A DNA stretch of 60,637 bases from Flavobacterium tegetincola DSM 22377 (GCF_000425485.1 NZ_AUDN01000027.1:1-60637), one strand, 5' to 3'. Counted from the first letter of the stretch, positions 26,828 through 36,892 are shown. The notes: generated by a model not told the origin, from the sequence alone. Numbers and translations are program-made.

Positions 26828-27613
26828 TTATTGTGCTAATCCGATCAAAGCATCAATTCCTTGTGCTTCAGTCGTTGCTTCATATTTTTCTTTGATATCT
26901 GTAAACAATTTCAATGCTTCTTCTTTATTTCCTAAAGTCAAAGCCGCTTTTCCTGCTTTTAAAGTAAAACGTGGTGTTGTAAATTCATTTTCATCTGATG
27001 AAGCTGCTTTTTTATAAAAATCTAAAGCTTCTTTCATTTGATTTTTTTGCGAATGCGCATCTCCAATTGCTCCAAATGCCAATGCTTTTAACATTACATC
27101 ATCCGAACTAAATTTATCTAAATACGTAATTGCTTGATCAAATTTCCCCGTATTCAAATATGCCATTCCCGCATAATAATTAGCAAGATTTCCTGCTGCA
27201 GTTCCAGAGTATTCATCAGCAATTTTGATAAACCCTAATTTACCTTCGGCACCGTTTAAAGCTAAATTGTATAGCGAATCAGATGCAGTACCTTGCGTAG
27301 CTGCGTCAAAATTCTTTTGTGCTACATACATTTCATTCGTTGCATCTACCTCATTTGGCTCTACTACAAATTTTGCATAAAGCATGTAAACAATAGCAGC
27401 AACTGCTAAAACACCTACAATACCTAAAATTAATTTTTGATTTCTAGCAACAAAATCTTCAGTACGGGAAGCAGACTCGTCCAAAGAATTAAAGACTTCA
27501 GCTGTTGTACTGTCGTTTGCATCAATAGCAACATCATTATCAGCAAATTGATCCTCAATTTTATCTTCCTTTGGTTTAGGTGCTTTGTATCCTCTTTTAT
27601 TATACGTTGCCAT
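26828..27613 (-). CDS. TPR-repeat membrane protein
   Basis: A 261-residue protein: an acidic cytoplasmic N-terminus (about 1-75), one membrane segment (KLILGIVGVLAVAAIVYMLY), then tetratricopeptide repeats (ANYYAGMAYLNTGKFDQAI, AFGAIGDAHSQKNQMKEA, ALKLFTDIKEKY). The layout resembles the YfgM/TPR_21 group of periplasmic proteins, but the specific role is unknown. It has a strong TATTTTTG promoter at 27636-27643, 23 bases from the start, and ribH follows after 59 bases. Confidence 0.88.
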   Translation of the reverse strand: MATYNKRGYKAPKPKEDKIEDQFADNDVAIDANDSTTAEVFNSLDESASRTEDFVARNQKLILGIVGVLAVAAIVYMLYAKFVVEPNEVDATNEMYVAQKNFDAATQGTASDSLYNLALNGAEGKLGFIKIADEYSGTAAGNLANYYAGMAYLNTGKFDQAITYLDKFSSDDVMLKALAFGAIGDAHSQKNQMKEALDFYKKAASSDENEFTTPRFTLKAGKAALTLGNKEEALKLFTDIKEKYEATTEAQGIDALIGLAQ

Positions 27614-27635
27614 TTAGTTTTAATTTAGTGAGGTG

Positions 27636-27643
27636 CAAAAATA
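27636..27643 (-). promoter_or_regulatory. Promoter -7 element of the TPR protein gene
   Basis: Minus-strand TATTTTTG followed by CACCTC, 23 bases before the ATG at 27613. Confidence 0.65.
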
Positions 27644-27769
27644 AAATTTTTATTGATATTTGAAAGGAGTTTCCATTGATATTTTTTAATATTTTAAAAC
27701 CGCTCTAAAAATACCATCATTTTTTTGTTACTTTACAGCAAATTTCTTCCTAAAAGTAGGCTTTTTACA

Positions 27770-28849
27770 ATGTATTTAAAAAAATTATCCCTCTTCAATT
27801 ATAAAAATTTTTCTGAAATTGATTTCGATTTTGACCCAAAAATCAACTGTTTTGTGGGCAAAAATGGAATTGGCAAGACCAATGTACTTGATGCCATCTA
27901 CCATCTTGCCTTCGGAAAAAGTTATTTTAATCCTTTAGCAGTTCAAAATATCCGTCATGGCGAAGAATTCTTTGTCGTAGACGCCGAATTTTCTAAACAA
28001 GATCGTACGGAACAAATTTTGTGCAGTTTAAAAAAAGGCCAGAAGAAAATTTTAAAGCGAAATGGAAAGTTATACGAGAAGTTTTCAGATCATATCGGCT
28101 TTATACCTTTAGTTATTATTTCGCCAGCCGATCAAGATCTAATAATTGAAGGTAGCGAAACACGTCGAAAATTTATTGACAGCGTCATTTCTCAATTGGA
28201 CGCACCATATTTGCAACAACTGATTCAATACCAGAAAATTATCAGCCAAAGAAATGCTTTACTGAAATATTTTGCTCTAAATCATGTTTTCGAGCAAGAT
28301 ACTTTAAGTATATATAATGAGCAATTGACTCATTTGGGGCAAATTATTTTTGAAAAAAGAAAAAGTTTCATCGAAGCCTTTATTCCTATTTTCAAAAAAC
28401 ACCATCATGCCATTACAGGTTCGGCAGAACAAGTGCGATTGGTGTACGAAAGTAGTTTGCACCATGCTGATTTGCTGCAACTTTTACAAGAAAATCTCGG
28501 CAAAGACCGTGCATTGCAATACACTAGTGTTGGAATTCATAAAGACGATTTACTTTTTGAAATTGACGAGTTTCCAATTAAAAAATTCGGGTCGCAAGGA
28601 CAACAAAAGTCGTTTCTAATTGCGTTGAAATTAGCGCAATTTGAATTTGTAAAAAAAGAAAGTGGCGAAAATCCCATTTTACTTTTTGACGACATTTTTG
28701 ACAAATTGGACGAAAGTCGTGTTGAAAAAATCATTAAAATGATTGACGATGAGCAGTTTGGACAATTGTTTATTTCCGACACACATCCAGAACGCACCGA
28801 AAACATCATTAAATCTGCCAATCAGACTTATCGAATATTTAACCTTTAA
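27770..28849 (+). CDS. recF: DNA replication and repair protein RecF
   Basis: A 359-residue SMC-like ATPase that loads RecA at gaps. Walker A is [11 protein letters not shown] (about residues 28-38), the signature [17 protein letters not shown] and Walker [17 protein letters not shown] are all present, and SDTHPERT carries the His switch. [14 protein letters not shown] at 27770 is the family start; an in-frame ATG at 27725 is longer than relatives need. It is divergent from the TPR protein gene and not linked to dnaA or dnaN here. Confidence 0.95.
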   Translation: MYLKKLSLFNYKNFSEIDFDFDPKINCFVGKNGIGKTNVLDAIYHLAFGKSYFNPLAVQNIRHGEEFFVVDAEFSKQDRTEQILCSLKKGQKKILKRNGKLYEKFSDHIGFIPLVIISPADQDLIIEGSETRRKFIDSVISQLDAPYLQQLIQYQKIISQRNALLKYFALNHVFEQDTLSIYNEQLTHLGQIIFEKRKSFIEAFIPIFKKHHHAITGSAEQVRLVYESSLHHADLLQLLQENLGKDRALQYTSVGIHKDDLLFEIDEFPIKKFGSQGQQKSFLIALKLAQFEFVKKESGENPILLFDDIFDKLDESRVEKIIKMIDDEQFGQLFISDTHPERTENIIKSANQTYRIFNL

Positions 28850-29025
28850 ATCAGAAGAAATCACTAATTTTACTTTTTAATGGTTGCAAATTTTAGACAG
28901 TATCAAATATTACAAATGCATTCTTGACTCATATTTTACACAAGTATCTTTGAGTAAGCATAAATTAAAGTAAGGTTTGTAAGTCAAAATAAAGTGAACG
29001 CAATAGCTTTGATAAAAAATATAAC

Positions 29026-29694
29026 ATGCTTTCAAAAGAATCTTTACAATTTATAGACGACTTAACGCTGAATAATAACCGCGATTGGTTTTTGGACAAT
29101 AAGAAACGGTACGATACATTTAAAGCCGATTATCAAAATCTTGTGGCCGACTTTTTAGAAGCCATGAAACCTTTAGATCCTTCCTTAGAATTGTTGGAAG
29201 TAAAAAATTGCACGTTTAGAATCAACCGTGACATTCGATTTTCTAAAGACAAAACTCCGTATAAAAATCACTTGGGCGTTTGGATGTCGTCTGGTGCAAA
29301 AGGTTCCAATCGGGCGGGATATTACATTCATATTGGTAAAACAGAAAGTTTTTTAGCTGCAGGTTGTTATTCGCCAGAAGCAGATGACTTGAAAAAAATC
29401 AGGAAGGAAATTGCATTTTTCTACGAAGATTTGGAAGAAATTGTAAATGAAAAATCATTCAAGACTATTTTTGGGGCTTTAGACACGACCAACAGTTTAA
29501 AAAACGCGCCAAAAGATTACGAAAAAGACCATGTAGCTATTGAATTTCTAAAATTAAAAAGCTTTGTGGCTACACAAAAATTTGATTATAAAGAAGCAAC
29601 GAAACCAAATTTTGTAAAAGACACCGTTGCAAAACTCATCGTTTTAAAACCGCTTAATGATTTCATCAATCGAGCGTTGACTACCGAAGAATAG
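29026..29694 (+). CDS. DUF2461 (TIGR02453) family protein
   Basis: A 222-residue protein of unknown function. It has the family signatures NNRDWFLDNKKRYDTFKADY near the N-terminus, FRINRDIRFSKDKTPYKNH with its basic cluster, and GYYIHIGKTESFLAAGCY. No signal peptide is present. The next gene starts 2 bases after its stop, so the two are co-transcribed. Bases 28850-29025 hold no recognised element. Confidence 0.9.
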   Translation: MLSKESLQFIDDLTLNNNRDWFLDNKKRYDTFKADYQNLVADFLEAMKPLDPSLELLEVKNCTFRINRDIRFSKDKTPYKNHLGVWMSSGAKGSNRAGYYIHIGKTESFLAAGCYSPEADDLKKIRKEIAFFYEDLEEIVNEKSFKTIFGALDTTNSLKNAPKDYEKDHVAIEFLKLKSFVATQKFDYKEATKPNFVKDTVAKLIVLKPLNDFINRALTTEE

Positions 29695-29696
29695 TC

Positions 29697-30770
29697 ATGC
29701 AGAAGCGAAAAATCCTTTTTCTAGGCGAAACTTACCGAGCCGACGCCATAACATGGATGAATGGATTGAAGGAATATGGCAATTTTGAAATCATTACTTG
29801 GGAATTGCAAAATTCGAGTAAAAGCAAAATCAAACGGATTTTCAGGTTTGCTGAGTTTTATCTTTCGCTATTTAAAATCAGACAACTTATAAAAAAAGAG
29901 CTTCCCGATATGGTCATTGCAGAAAGAACCACAAGTTACGGTTTTCTGGCAGCCATTTCAGGAATGCACCCGATTGCCATTGCTCAACAAGGAAAAACCG
30001 ATTTGTGGCCCGAAAATTCCATTTCAATTCATCTCAAAAGATGGTTGCAAAATTACGCATTCAAAAACGCCGATCTGATTCACGCTTGGGGTCCGATTAT
30101 GGCTGCACACATGAAACGAGTAAATGTGGACATGCGTAAAGTTTTGGTTTTACCAAAGGGAATTAATTTGAAACACTTTGAATTTCAAGCAAACCTCAAG
30201 AATTCCGATAAAATAACTGCTATTGTCACTCGTTCCCTACTTCCAGAATACCGCCACGAAATTATTTTAAAGGCTTTCGCCAAAATGAATCAGCAGAAAA
30301 TAAATTTTGAATTGATAATTGTGGGCGATGGCACTCAAAAAAGCAATTTAGAACAATTGGCTGCAGCATTACAGATTTCAGATAAAGTTTCTTTTGTAGG
30401 AAGAGTTGAAAACACCTTGCTACCAAAACTGTTACAAGAATCCGATTTTTATATCAGCATGCCAAATACGGAAGGCGTATCGGCCTCTTTATTTGAAGCC
30501 ATGGCTTGTGGCTGCTATCCAATTGTGACTAATATTGAAGGAAACCAAAGCTGGATTGAGCATCGCAAAAACGGACAGTTAATTGCCATAGATGATGCAA
30601 ATCATTTGGCAGAAGAACTTATTTGGGCTTTTCACAATCCAGAATTTAGAATAAAAGCGGTGCATGAAAATCGACAATTTATTGAAGAAAAAGCAAATTA
30701 CAGCTCAAATATGAAAGTAATTTCAGAGCAGTACCATCAACTTATTACCGATTTTCAAGCTAAAAAATAA
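29697..30770 (+). CDS. Glycosyltransferase, GT4-like
   Basis: A 357-residue GT-B-fold glycosyltransferase. The C-terminal donor domain shows FELIIVGDGTQKSNLEQL, SFVGRV and the GT4-type MPNTEGVSASLFEAMACGC with the phosphate-contacting Glu residues. The N-terminal acceptor domain is less conserved. There is no membrane segment. Donor and acceptor are unknown; envelope glycan synthesis is a reasonable guess given the neighbouring murB and second glycosyltransferase. Confidence 0.88.
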   Translation: MQKRKILFLGETYRADAITWMNGLKEYGNFEIITWELQNSSKSKIKRIFRFAEFYLSLFKIRQLIKKELPDMVIAERTTSYGFLAAISGMHPIAIAQQGKTDLWPENSISIHLKRWLQNYAFKNADLIHAWGPIMAAHMKRVNVDMRKVLVLPKGINLKHFEFQANLKNSDKITAIVTRSLLPEYRHEIILKAFAKMNQQKINFELIIVGDGTQKSNLEQLAAALQISDKVSFVGRVENTLLPKLLQESDFYISMPNTEGVSASLFEAMACGCYPIVTNIEGNQSWIEHRKNGQLIAIDDANHLAEELIWAFHNPEFRIKAVHENRQFIEEKANYSSNMKVISEQYHQLITDFQAKK

Positions 30771-30783
30771 AAGGATTTTTGAT

Positions 30784-30812
30784 TTGAAAGTAGTTTAATT
30801 GCATTAAATTTG
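30784..30812 (+). promoter_or_regulatory. Promoter of murB
   Basis: TTG at 30784-30786, 18-base spacer, TAAATTTG at 30805-30812. One of the best full matches to the flavobacterial promoter in the window, 25 bases from the murB start. Confidence 0.75.
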
Positions 30813-30837
30813 ACCTTTAAAATTCACGTCTGCAATT

Positions 30838-31851
30838 ATGGATATCCTTCAACATTTTTCACTAAAAAATCACAATACATTTGGCATTGAAGCAAAGGCA
30901 AAAGAATTTGTTGCCGTTCATTCGGTGGATCAATTGCGCAGCGTTTTGCAGGAAAATAAGACAAAAAAGAAATTTATTTTAGGAGGCGGAAGTAACATGT
31001 TGTTAACTAAAGACATTGATGCGTTGGTTATTCACGTGGATTTAAAAGGCAAAAAAGTCATTAAAGAAACCGAGGACCATGTATGGGTGGAAAGTCAAGC
31101 CGGTGAAAATTGGCATGAATTTGTGCTCTTTACATTGAATCTTGATTTTGGAGGATTGGAAAACATGTCGCTAATTCCAGGCAATGTAGGTACGACACCT
31201 GTCCAAAATATTGGTGCTTATGGAACCGAAATTAAAGATACGTTTGCATCTTGCGAAGCCATGAACATGGACACGCAGGAAATGAAAACCTTTACACTTT
31301 CCGAATGTAATTTTGGCTACCGCGAAAGTATTTTTAAACAAGAATTGAAAGATCAATACATTATTACCTCTGTAGTTTTTAAATTAACTAAGAGAAATCA
31401 CGCTATCAAAACCTCTTACGGCGACATTATTGCCGAATTAGCCAATCAAAATGTGACTGAACCCACTTTAAAAGACGTCAGTAATGCGGTAATTGCGATT
31501 CGAAAAAGTAAACTTCCCGACCCGAAAGAATTGGGAAACAGTGGTAGTTTTTTCAAAAATCCGATTGTGTTGAAAACTGAATTTGAACCCATTCACGCTA
31601 AATTTCCAGAAATGAAATTTTACGAAGTTTCAGAAACAGAGGTAAAAGTTCCTGCAGGTTGGCTTATTGAACAATCCGGATTTAAAGGAAAGCGATTTGG
31701 CGATGCGGGAATTCATAAAAATCAAGCACTTGTTTTGGTAAATTATGGAAATGCAACGGGACAAGAAATTCTAGCCGTTTCAAGAGACATTCAGCAAACG
31801 GTTTTTAAGAAATTTGGCATTCGGATTGAGGCGGAAGTGAATGTGATTTAA
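30838..31851 (+). CDS. murB: UDP-N-acetylenolpyruvoylglucosamine reductase
   Basis: A 337-residue type I MurB, the FAD-dependent reductase that completes UDP-MurNAc in peptidoglycan synthesis. Landmarks are NTFGIEAKAKEF near the start, the FAD-binding LGGGSNMLLT, IPGNVGTTPVQNIGAYGTE, YRESIFKQEL, and the proton-donor serine in GNSGSFFKNP. AGWLIEQSGFKGKRFG is present, with a final Glu in IRIEAEVNVI. It has its own promoter. Confidence 0.96.
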   Translation: MDILQHFSLKNHNTFGIEAKAKEFVAVHSVDQLRSVLQENKTKKKFILGGGSNMLLTKDIDALVIHVDLKGKKVIKETEDHVWVESQAGENWHEFVLFTLNLDFGGLENMSLIPGNVGTTPVQNIGAYGTEIKDTFASCEAMNMDTQEMKTFTLSECNFGYRESIFKQELKDQYIITSVVFKLTKRNHAIKTSYGDIIAELANQNVTEPTLKDVSNAVIAIRKSKLPDPKELGNSGSFFKNPIVLKTEFEPIHAKFPEMKFYEVSETEVKVPAGWLIEQSGFKGKRFGDAGIHKNQALVLVNYGNATGQEILAVSRDIQQTVFKKFGIRIEAEVNVI

Positions 31852-31950
31852 AAATATTTAAAATTAGCACCTTAAATCGAGTTTCAAAAAGCATTTTGAA
31901 TACTCCACAAAATGTTTTTAAAAAGCCGTATTTTACATTAAACTTTTACC

Positions 31951-31958
31951 TACTTTTG
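31951..31958 (+). promoter_or_regulatory. Promoter -7 element of the GT2/sigma pair
   Basis: TACTTTTG followed by CACCC, 26 bases upstream of the glycosyltransferase ATG; no clear TTG partner. Confidence 0.6.
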
Positions 31959-31984
31959 CACCCGATTTTAACCAGTGGAAAAAC

Positions 31985-33094
31985 ATGATATTAACTGTAC
32001 TTTTTTGGATTTTTGTAGCTGTTGTTGCAATTCAATTTTTGTATTACATCGTGATTTTTGGTAAGTTTTCTTTTGTCAAAGCAAAGCAAAACAACCTGAA
32101 AAAAATTCCGATTTCTGTAATCGTATGTGCTAAAAACGAGGCAGAAAATGTAGTTAAATTCATTCCTTTACTCGCACAACAAAACTACCCGGATTTTGAA
32201 ATTATCTTAATTGATGATGCTTCAAGCGATAACACACTAGATATTTTTGAAGAATTTGAAAAGCAATATGCCAACGTCAAGTTGGTCAAAGTAGAAAACA
32301 ACGAAGCTTTTTGGGGAAATAAAAAATTCGCATTAACACTTGGAATTAAAGCGGCAACAAAAGAGTATTTACTTTTCACTGATGCCGATTGCTATCCCAA
32401 TTCCACCAATTGGATTGCAGAAATGAGTTCACATTTTACCATGCAAAAAACCATTGTTTTAGGGTATGGCGCTTACGAGAAAATTCCAAAATCATTTCTC
32501 AATAAAATCATTCGATTTGAGACATTTTTAACTGCGGTTCAATACTTATCGTGGGCTCGCGCTGGACAACCGTATATGGGAATTGGTAGAAACATGGCGT
32601 ACAAGCGAGAAGAATTTTTCAATGTGAACGGCTTTATTGACCACATGAAAATTCGGTCAGGAGACGATGATTTATTTATCAATCAAGCAGCCAACCGAAA
32701 AAACACTACCGTATGTTATACGCCAGAAAGTTTTACTTACTCTGAACCAAAAACAACTTTTGGCGAATGGTTTACGCAAAAAAGAAGACACGTTTCAACC
32801 GCTTCGTATTATAAAACGTTCGATAAAATGCAATTGGGACTTTTCTTCTTGACGCAATTGTTGACATTTATTTTACCTATTGTTTTACTGATTTTTCAAT
32901 TTCAATGGATTGCAGTGGTAAGCTTGGTGGCATTCCGTTATTTATTTTCTTGGATTTCACTTGGTTTTGGCGCGGGAAAATTAAATGAAAAAGATGTCAT
33001 GTTTTGGTATCCCATTATCGAAATTGTGCTTATCTTCACACAACTAAATATCTTCATTACCAATCTCTTTTCGAAACCCGTAAATTGGAAATAA
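31985..33094 (+). CDS. Membrane glycosyltransferase family 2
   Basis: A 369-residue protein with an N-terminal membrane segment (about 1-25), a GT-A catalytic domain (PISVIVCAKNEAENV, LIDDASSDNT, the DxD in LFTDADCYPN, RSGDDDLFINQAA and QKRRHVS resembling the Q/RxxRW motif) and C-terminal membrane segments (LGLFFLTQLLTFILPIVLLI and following). It probably polymerises or transfers a surface sugar, with the product unknown. Its 3' end overlaps the start of the sigma-factor gene. Confidence 0.9.
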   Translation: MILTVLFWIFVAVVAIQFLYYIVIFGKFSFVKAKQNNLKKIPISVIVCAKNEAENVVKFIPLLAQQNYPDFEIILIDDASSDNTLDIFEEFEKQYANVKLVKVENNEAFWGNKKFALTLGIKAATKEYLLFTDADCYPNSTNWIAEMSSHFTMQKTIVLGYGAYEKIPKSFLNKIIRFETFLTAVQYLSWARAGQPYMGIGRNMAYKREEFFNVNGFIDHMKIRSGDDDLFINQAANRKNTTVCYTPESFTYSEPKTTFGEWFTQKRRHVSTASYYKTFDKMQLGLFFLTQLLTFILPIVLLIFQFQWIAVVSLVAFRYLFSWISLGFGAGKLNEKDVMFWYPIIEIVLIFTQLNIFITNLFSKPVNWK

Positions 33095-33636
33095 AAACTA
33101 GAATAGAAAAAGCAAAAAATGGCGATCAAATTGCCTTCACTTTTTTGTTGGATCATTATTGGAATGAGGTCTATGGTTTTATGCTCAAACGTACTGAGAA
33201 TGAAACCGATGCAGAGGATATTACCATTGAAACGTTTGCAAAAGCCTTTGACAAAATCAGCAATTACAATCCTGAATTTCAGTTCAATACATGGCTTATT
33301 GCTATAGCAAAAAACGTGCATATTGATTTATTACGCAAAAAAAAATCATCTTTATTTGTAGAAATGACCGAAGCGGAAGATTACCAAGCCTACAATATTG
33401 CCGACTCCACTCCTTCTGCAGAAGACGAATTGATTACCGAACAAAATTTATCGCAATTACTACTTTACATCAAGGAATTAAAACCGCACTACCAAGAAGT
33501 CATTCAGTTGCGGTATTTTCAAGAACTTACATATCAAGAAATTTCCGATAAAATCCAAGAACCTTTAAGCAACGTTAAGATTAAATTACTACGTGCAAAA
33601 AAGCTATTAGCAGAAATTATCAAAGACCACCGCTAA
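33085..33636 (+). CDS. ECF-type RNA polymerase sigma factor
   Basis: A 183-residue sigma-70 family factor. Region 2 shows FTFLLDHYWNEVYGFML and DAEDITIETFAKAFDKI plus FNTWLIAIAKNVHIDLLRKK; region 4 shows HYQEVIQLRYFQELTYQEIS and the recognition helix NVKIKLLRAKKLLAE. No ATG occurs at a suitable place: the TTG at 33085, overlapping the glycosyltransferase stop by 10 bases, gives MEIKTRIEKAKNGDQ, matching the normal start of the family. No anti-sigma gene is adjacent. Confidence 0.9.
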   Translation: MEIKTRIEKAKNGDQIAFTFLLDHYWNEVYGFMLKRTENETDAEDITIETFAKAFDKISNYNPEFQFNTWLIAIAKNVHIDLLRKKKSSLFVEMTEAEDYQAYNIADSTPSAEDELITEQNLSQLLLYIKELKPHYQEVIQLRYFQELTYQEISDKIQEPLSNVKIKLLRAKKLLAEIIKDHR

Positions 33637-33666
33637 GATTATTTGGAACGAATGGCTTAGGCTGTT

Positions 33667-33745
33667 CATTGCGAGTTTTGAAGCAATCTTTTCCATATTC
33701 CTTACTTCCAAATCCTCAAATGATTGATTCGTACTTCGCAAGGAC
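33667..33745. repeat. Degenerate inverted-repeat element
   Basis: CATTGCGAGTTTTGAAGCAATC (33667-33688, written as two blocks CATTGCGAG and TTTTGAAGCAATC) is an imperfect reverse complement of 33722-33745. This resembles the common bacterial intergenic element with TTGCGAG...GAAGCAATC ends. It lies between the sigma-factor and TonB genes; the rest of 33637-33986 shows no gene. Confidence 0.6.
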
Positions 33746-33986
33746 ATCGGGAATATTATCCTTCCTGTCAGGGCTATAATTATTTTGTAGGTGCTCCGAA
33801 ATACTTACAATTTTAGCGCAAAAAGGCTAACAACTATCTCCAAAAAATACTACTTATATCCTAAATTTACCCGATATTCAAGTTATTTGATGTTCGTACG
33901 CAATAAACACAACAGCAATTGCGTTAAAACTATAAATAATCCATTTGTCATGAAACACTTCTACTTTAACCCTAATTTATTTTACC

Positions 33987-34823
33987 ATGACAAATCAAAG
34001 CATTTTCAGCAATCAATGGATTGACCTTGTTTTTGAAAACCGTAACAAGGACTATGGAGCGTACCAGCTGCGTCAAGAAAATCCAAAAACTACTTTAATA
34101 GCATTAGGAATTGGCTGTTTGCTACTCACATTTGCAGCATCACTTCCTATGATAATGAACCTATTTGGAACACCTACTGCAGCAGCTGTAGTACATGGTC
34201 CAATTATTACTCCTATAGAAATGTCTTCTCTTGTGTACCCGCCAGAAAAACAACCAGAAACTAAAGCGGTAGCTCCTCTAATTCAAAAGAAAAACAACAA
34301 AACTAAGCCGGAAGTCAATAAGTCCAATTTAATCGATCCAAAAATTACCAATGCACAAAACGCTACAACTGAAATTGCTACTAATGACGAAGCACATGAA
34401 CCTTATGCAGAACCAATTGATGGAGCAATACAAGGTGCTGAAGACAGTGGTGTAAAAGGTGGAACAAAAACTACTCCTGATTCAGGTAGAGCAGAAAATG
34501 ATGGCGGTGTGGTTATTACCGCTGTTTTAGATAAACAGCCTGCCTTTCCTGGAGGCATGAATAATTTCTACACCTATGTAGCCAAAAATTTCAGAGCACC
34601 TGAGTCAGAATTATCCAAAACTATTAAGGTCTACGTTTCTTTTGTAATCGAAAAAGATGGCACAATGACCGACATTCAAGTCATCAGAAATCCTGGCTTT
34701 GGTTTAGACAAAGAAGCCATCCGCGTATTGAAAAACCTAAAAACCAAGTGGTATCCAGGAATTTTAAATGGAAAACCAGTTCGTACATCATATAATTTAC
34801 CCATTGTAGTAGAACGAAATTAG
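33987..34823 (+). CDS. Energy transducer TonB
   Basis: A 278-residue TonB-family protein that couples the proton-motive force to outer-membrane receptors. The N-terminus (FSNQWIDLVFENRNKDYGAY) is the typical Bacteroidota TonB opening, then one membrane segment (about 36-56), a long Pro/Lys/Glu-rich periplasmic linker, and a C-terminal TonB domain (FPGGMNNFYTYVAKNF, VYVSFVIEKDGTMTDIQVIR, WYPGILNGKPVRTSYNLPI). A terminator follows. Confidence 0.93.
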   Translation: MTNQSIFSNQWIDLVFENRNKDYGAYQLRQENPKTTLIALGIGCLLLTFAASLPMIMNLFGTPTAAAVVHGPIITPIEMSSLVYPPEKQPETKAVAPLIQKKNNKTKPEVNKSNLIDPKITNAQNATTEIATNDEAHEPYAEPIDGAIQGAEDSGVKGGTKTTPDSGRAENDGGVVITAVLDKQPAFPGGMNNFYTYVAKNFRAPESELSKTIKVYVSFVIEKDGTMTDIQVIRNPGFGLDKEAIRVLKNLKTKWYPGILNGKPVRTSYNLPIVVERN

Positions 34824-34844
34824 TGAAACTCCAAATTAAATAGA

Positions 34845-34874
34845 AACCGCAGTAATTATAATTGATGCGGTTTT
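34845..34874 (+). terminator. Terminator after tonB
   Basis: AAACCGCA / TGCGGTTT stem with a 14-base loop followed by a T-rich tail, 22 bases past the stop codon. Confidence 0.75.
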
Positions 34875-34932
34875 GCTTTTGGAATCATTTAGTATTTTGT
34901 TTTGTTTAAGGAAGTTTTAAAATCTATATATG

Positions 34933-34940
34933 TATCTTTG
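34933..34940 (+). promoter_or_regulatory. Promoter -7 element of lipA
   Basis: TATCTTTG followed by TACC, 20 bases upstream of the lipA ATG. Confidence 0.65.
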
Positions 34941-34960
34941 TACCTTCAAAAAATGTACCC

Positions 34961-35833
34961 ATGGAAACCGTTTTAGAATCAAATATACTTCCAACAGGAA
35001 AACCAAAATGGCTGAAGGTAAAATTACCTATCGGCAAAAAATATACTGAACTTAGAGGATTAGTGGACAAATATTCTTTAAACACCATTTGTACTTCGGG
35101 AAGTTGCCCGAATATGGGTGAGTGTTGGGGAGAAGGAACTGCAACTTTCATGATTTTGGGTAATACGTGTACCCGTTCATGTGGATTTTGTGGCGTAAAA
35201 ACCGGTAGACCGGAAACCGTAGATTGGGATGAACCTGAAAAAGTGGCTCGATCTATTAAAATCATGAACATCAAACACGCGGTAGTAACGAGCGTGGATC
35301 GAGATGATTTAAAAGATGGTGGATCCATCATTTGGATTGAAACTGTAAAAGCCATTCGACGTATGAATCCAACTACAACGTTAGAAACACTAATCCCTGA
35401 CTTTCAAGGAATAGAAAGAAACATAGACCGGATAGTTGAAGCCAACCCAGAAGTGGTTTCTCATAATATGGAAACCGTTAGACGTTTGACGCGCGAAGTA
35501 CGCATTCAAGCCAAATACGATAGAAGTTTAGAAGTATTGCGTTATTTGAAAGAAAAAGGCATTAGAAGAACTAAGTCTGGAATTATGCTAGGTTTAGGCG
35601 AATTAGAAGAAGAAGTCATTCAAACTTTACATGATTTACGTGCTGCAAATGTGGATGTGGTTACGATCGGGCAATATTTGCAACCGAGTAAAAAACACCT
35701 TCCCGTAAAAGAATACATAACGCCAGACCAATTTGCCAAGTACGAAAAAATTGGTTTAGAATTGGGCTTTCGCCATGTGGAAAGTGGTGCATTAGTGCGT
35801 TCTTCTTACAAAGCACAAAAACATATTCTATAA
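34961..35833 (+). CDS. lipA: Lipoyl synthase
   Basis: A 290-residue radical SAM enzyme that inserts two sulfurs into protein-bound octanoate. Both iron-sulfur sites are visible: the LipA-specific [12 protein letters not shown] (auxiliary cluster, with the SCPN signature) and the radical-[11 protein letters not shown]. The C-terminal RSSYKAQ supplies the RSSY motif that ligates the auxiliary cluster through serine. Length is typical. It has its own promoter; gap follows 26 bases later on the same strand. Confidence 0.97.
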   Translation: METVLESNILPTGKPKWLKVKLPIGKKYTELRGLVDKYSLNTICTSGSCPNMGECWGEGTATFMILGNTCTRSCGFCGVKTGRPETVDWDEPEKVARSIKIMNIKHAVVTSVDRDDLKDGGSIIWIETVKAIRRMNPTTTLETLIPDFQGIERNIDRIVEANPEVVSHNMETVRRLTREVRIQAKYDRSLEVLRYLKEKGIRRTKSGIMLGLGELEEEVIQTLHDLRAANVDVVTIGQYLQPSKKHLPVKEYITPDQFAKYEKIGLELGFRHVESGALVRSSYKAQKHIL

Positions 35834-35859
35834 ATTTTAGTTTTGAATTCTATACTTAA

Positions 35860-36870
35860 ATGAGTACAAAAACAAAAATTGCCATCAATGGTTTTGGAAG
35901 AATTGGTCGGAATTTATTTCGCCTTTTACTAAATCATCCAACTATTGAGGTAGTAGCCATTAATGATATTGCCGATAAAAGAACAATGTCGCATTTAATT
36001 AAATACGACAGTATTCACGGCGTTTTGCCTTACAAATGTAGTTTTGATGAAGAGGCTATTATTGTAGACGGAATCTCTTATTACTTTTCTCACGAGAAAA
36101 AAATTCAAAATTTACCCTGGAAAAAACATGCGGTTGATATTGTGATTGAATGTACAGGCAAATTCAAAACTTTTGAAGAGCTTAACGTGCATATTTCGGC
36201 TGGAGCCAAAAAAGTAATACTTTCCGCTCCTTCCGAGGATGATGCTATAAAGACAGTTGTTTTAGGCGTTAATGATTCCATTTTGGACGGAACTGAAACC
36301 ATTATTTCCAATGCAAGTTGCACGACAAACAACGCCGCTCCAATGCTGAAAGTTATTAATGAACTGTGTGGAATTGAGCAAGCATATATCACTACGGTAC
36401 ATTCGTATACCACAGATCAGAGTTTACATGACAAGCCTCACAAAGATTTACGACGTGCTCGTGGCGCAAGTCAATCTATTGTACCTACTACAACTGGAGC
36501 TGCAAAGGCATTGACTAAAATATTTCCTGAATTTGAGGGGAAAATTGGTGGAAGTGGCATCCGCGTTCCTGTTCCAGATGGTTCCCTGACAGATATTACG
36601 TGTTACGTAAAAAAAGAGGTTTCTATTGAAGAAATCAACCAACGCTTTAAAGAAGTTTCAGAAAATGAATTGAAAGGTATTTTAGCCTACACAGAAGACC
36701 CAATCGTCTCTGTCGATATTATTGGCAATCAAAATTCCTGTGTTTTTGATGCACAATTGACTTCCGTTTTAGCAAAAATGGTTAAGATTGTAGGTTGGTA
36801 TGATAATGAAATCGGATATTCATCCCGAATAATCGACTTAATTGAAAAAATTTCTGTTGATAAAAATTAA
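35860..36870 (+). CDS. gap: Glyceraldehyde-3-phosphate dehydrogenase, type I
   Basis: A 336-residue NAD-dependent GAPDH of glycolysis and gluconeogenesis. NGFGRIGRNLFRL at the N-terminus binds NAD, NASCTTNNAAPMLKVI holds the catalytic Cys, TTVHSYTTDQ the catalytic His, and RRARGASQSIVPTTTGAAKA the phosphate-binding residues. WYDNEIGYSSR closes the domain. Whether this is the only copy in the genome cannot be told; one paralogue is often anabolic. A bidirectional terminator follows. Confidence 0.96.
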   Translation: MSTKTKIAINGFGRIGRNLFRLLLNHPTIEVVAINDIADKRTMSHLIKYDSIHGVLPYKCSFDEEAIIVDGISYYFSHEKKIQNLPWKKHAVDIVIECTGKFKTFEELNVHISAGAKKVILSAPSEDDAIKTVVLGVNDSILDGTETIISNASCTTNNAAPMLKVINELCGIEQAYITTVHSYTTDQSLHDKPHKDLRRARGASQSIVPTTTGAAKALTKIFPEFEGKIGGSGIRVPVPDGSLTDITCYVKKEVSIEEINQRFKEVSENELKGILAYTEDPIVSVDIIGNQNSCVFDAQLTSVLAKMVKIVGWYDNEIGYSSRIIDLIEKISVDKN

Positions 36871-36892
36871 ATCATCTCCATTTTTATAAAAG

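Noticed and set aside
33791..34024. 77-codon plus-strand frame before tonB
   Set aside because: It overlaps the tonB start in another frame and shows no protein-like composition.
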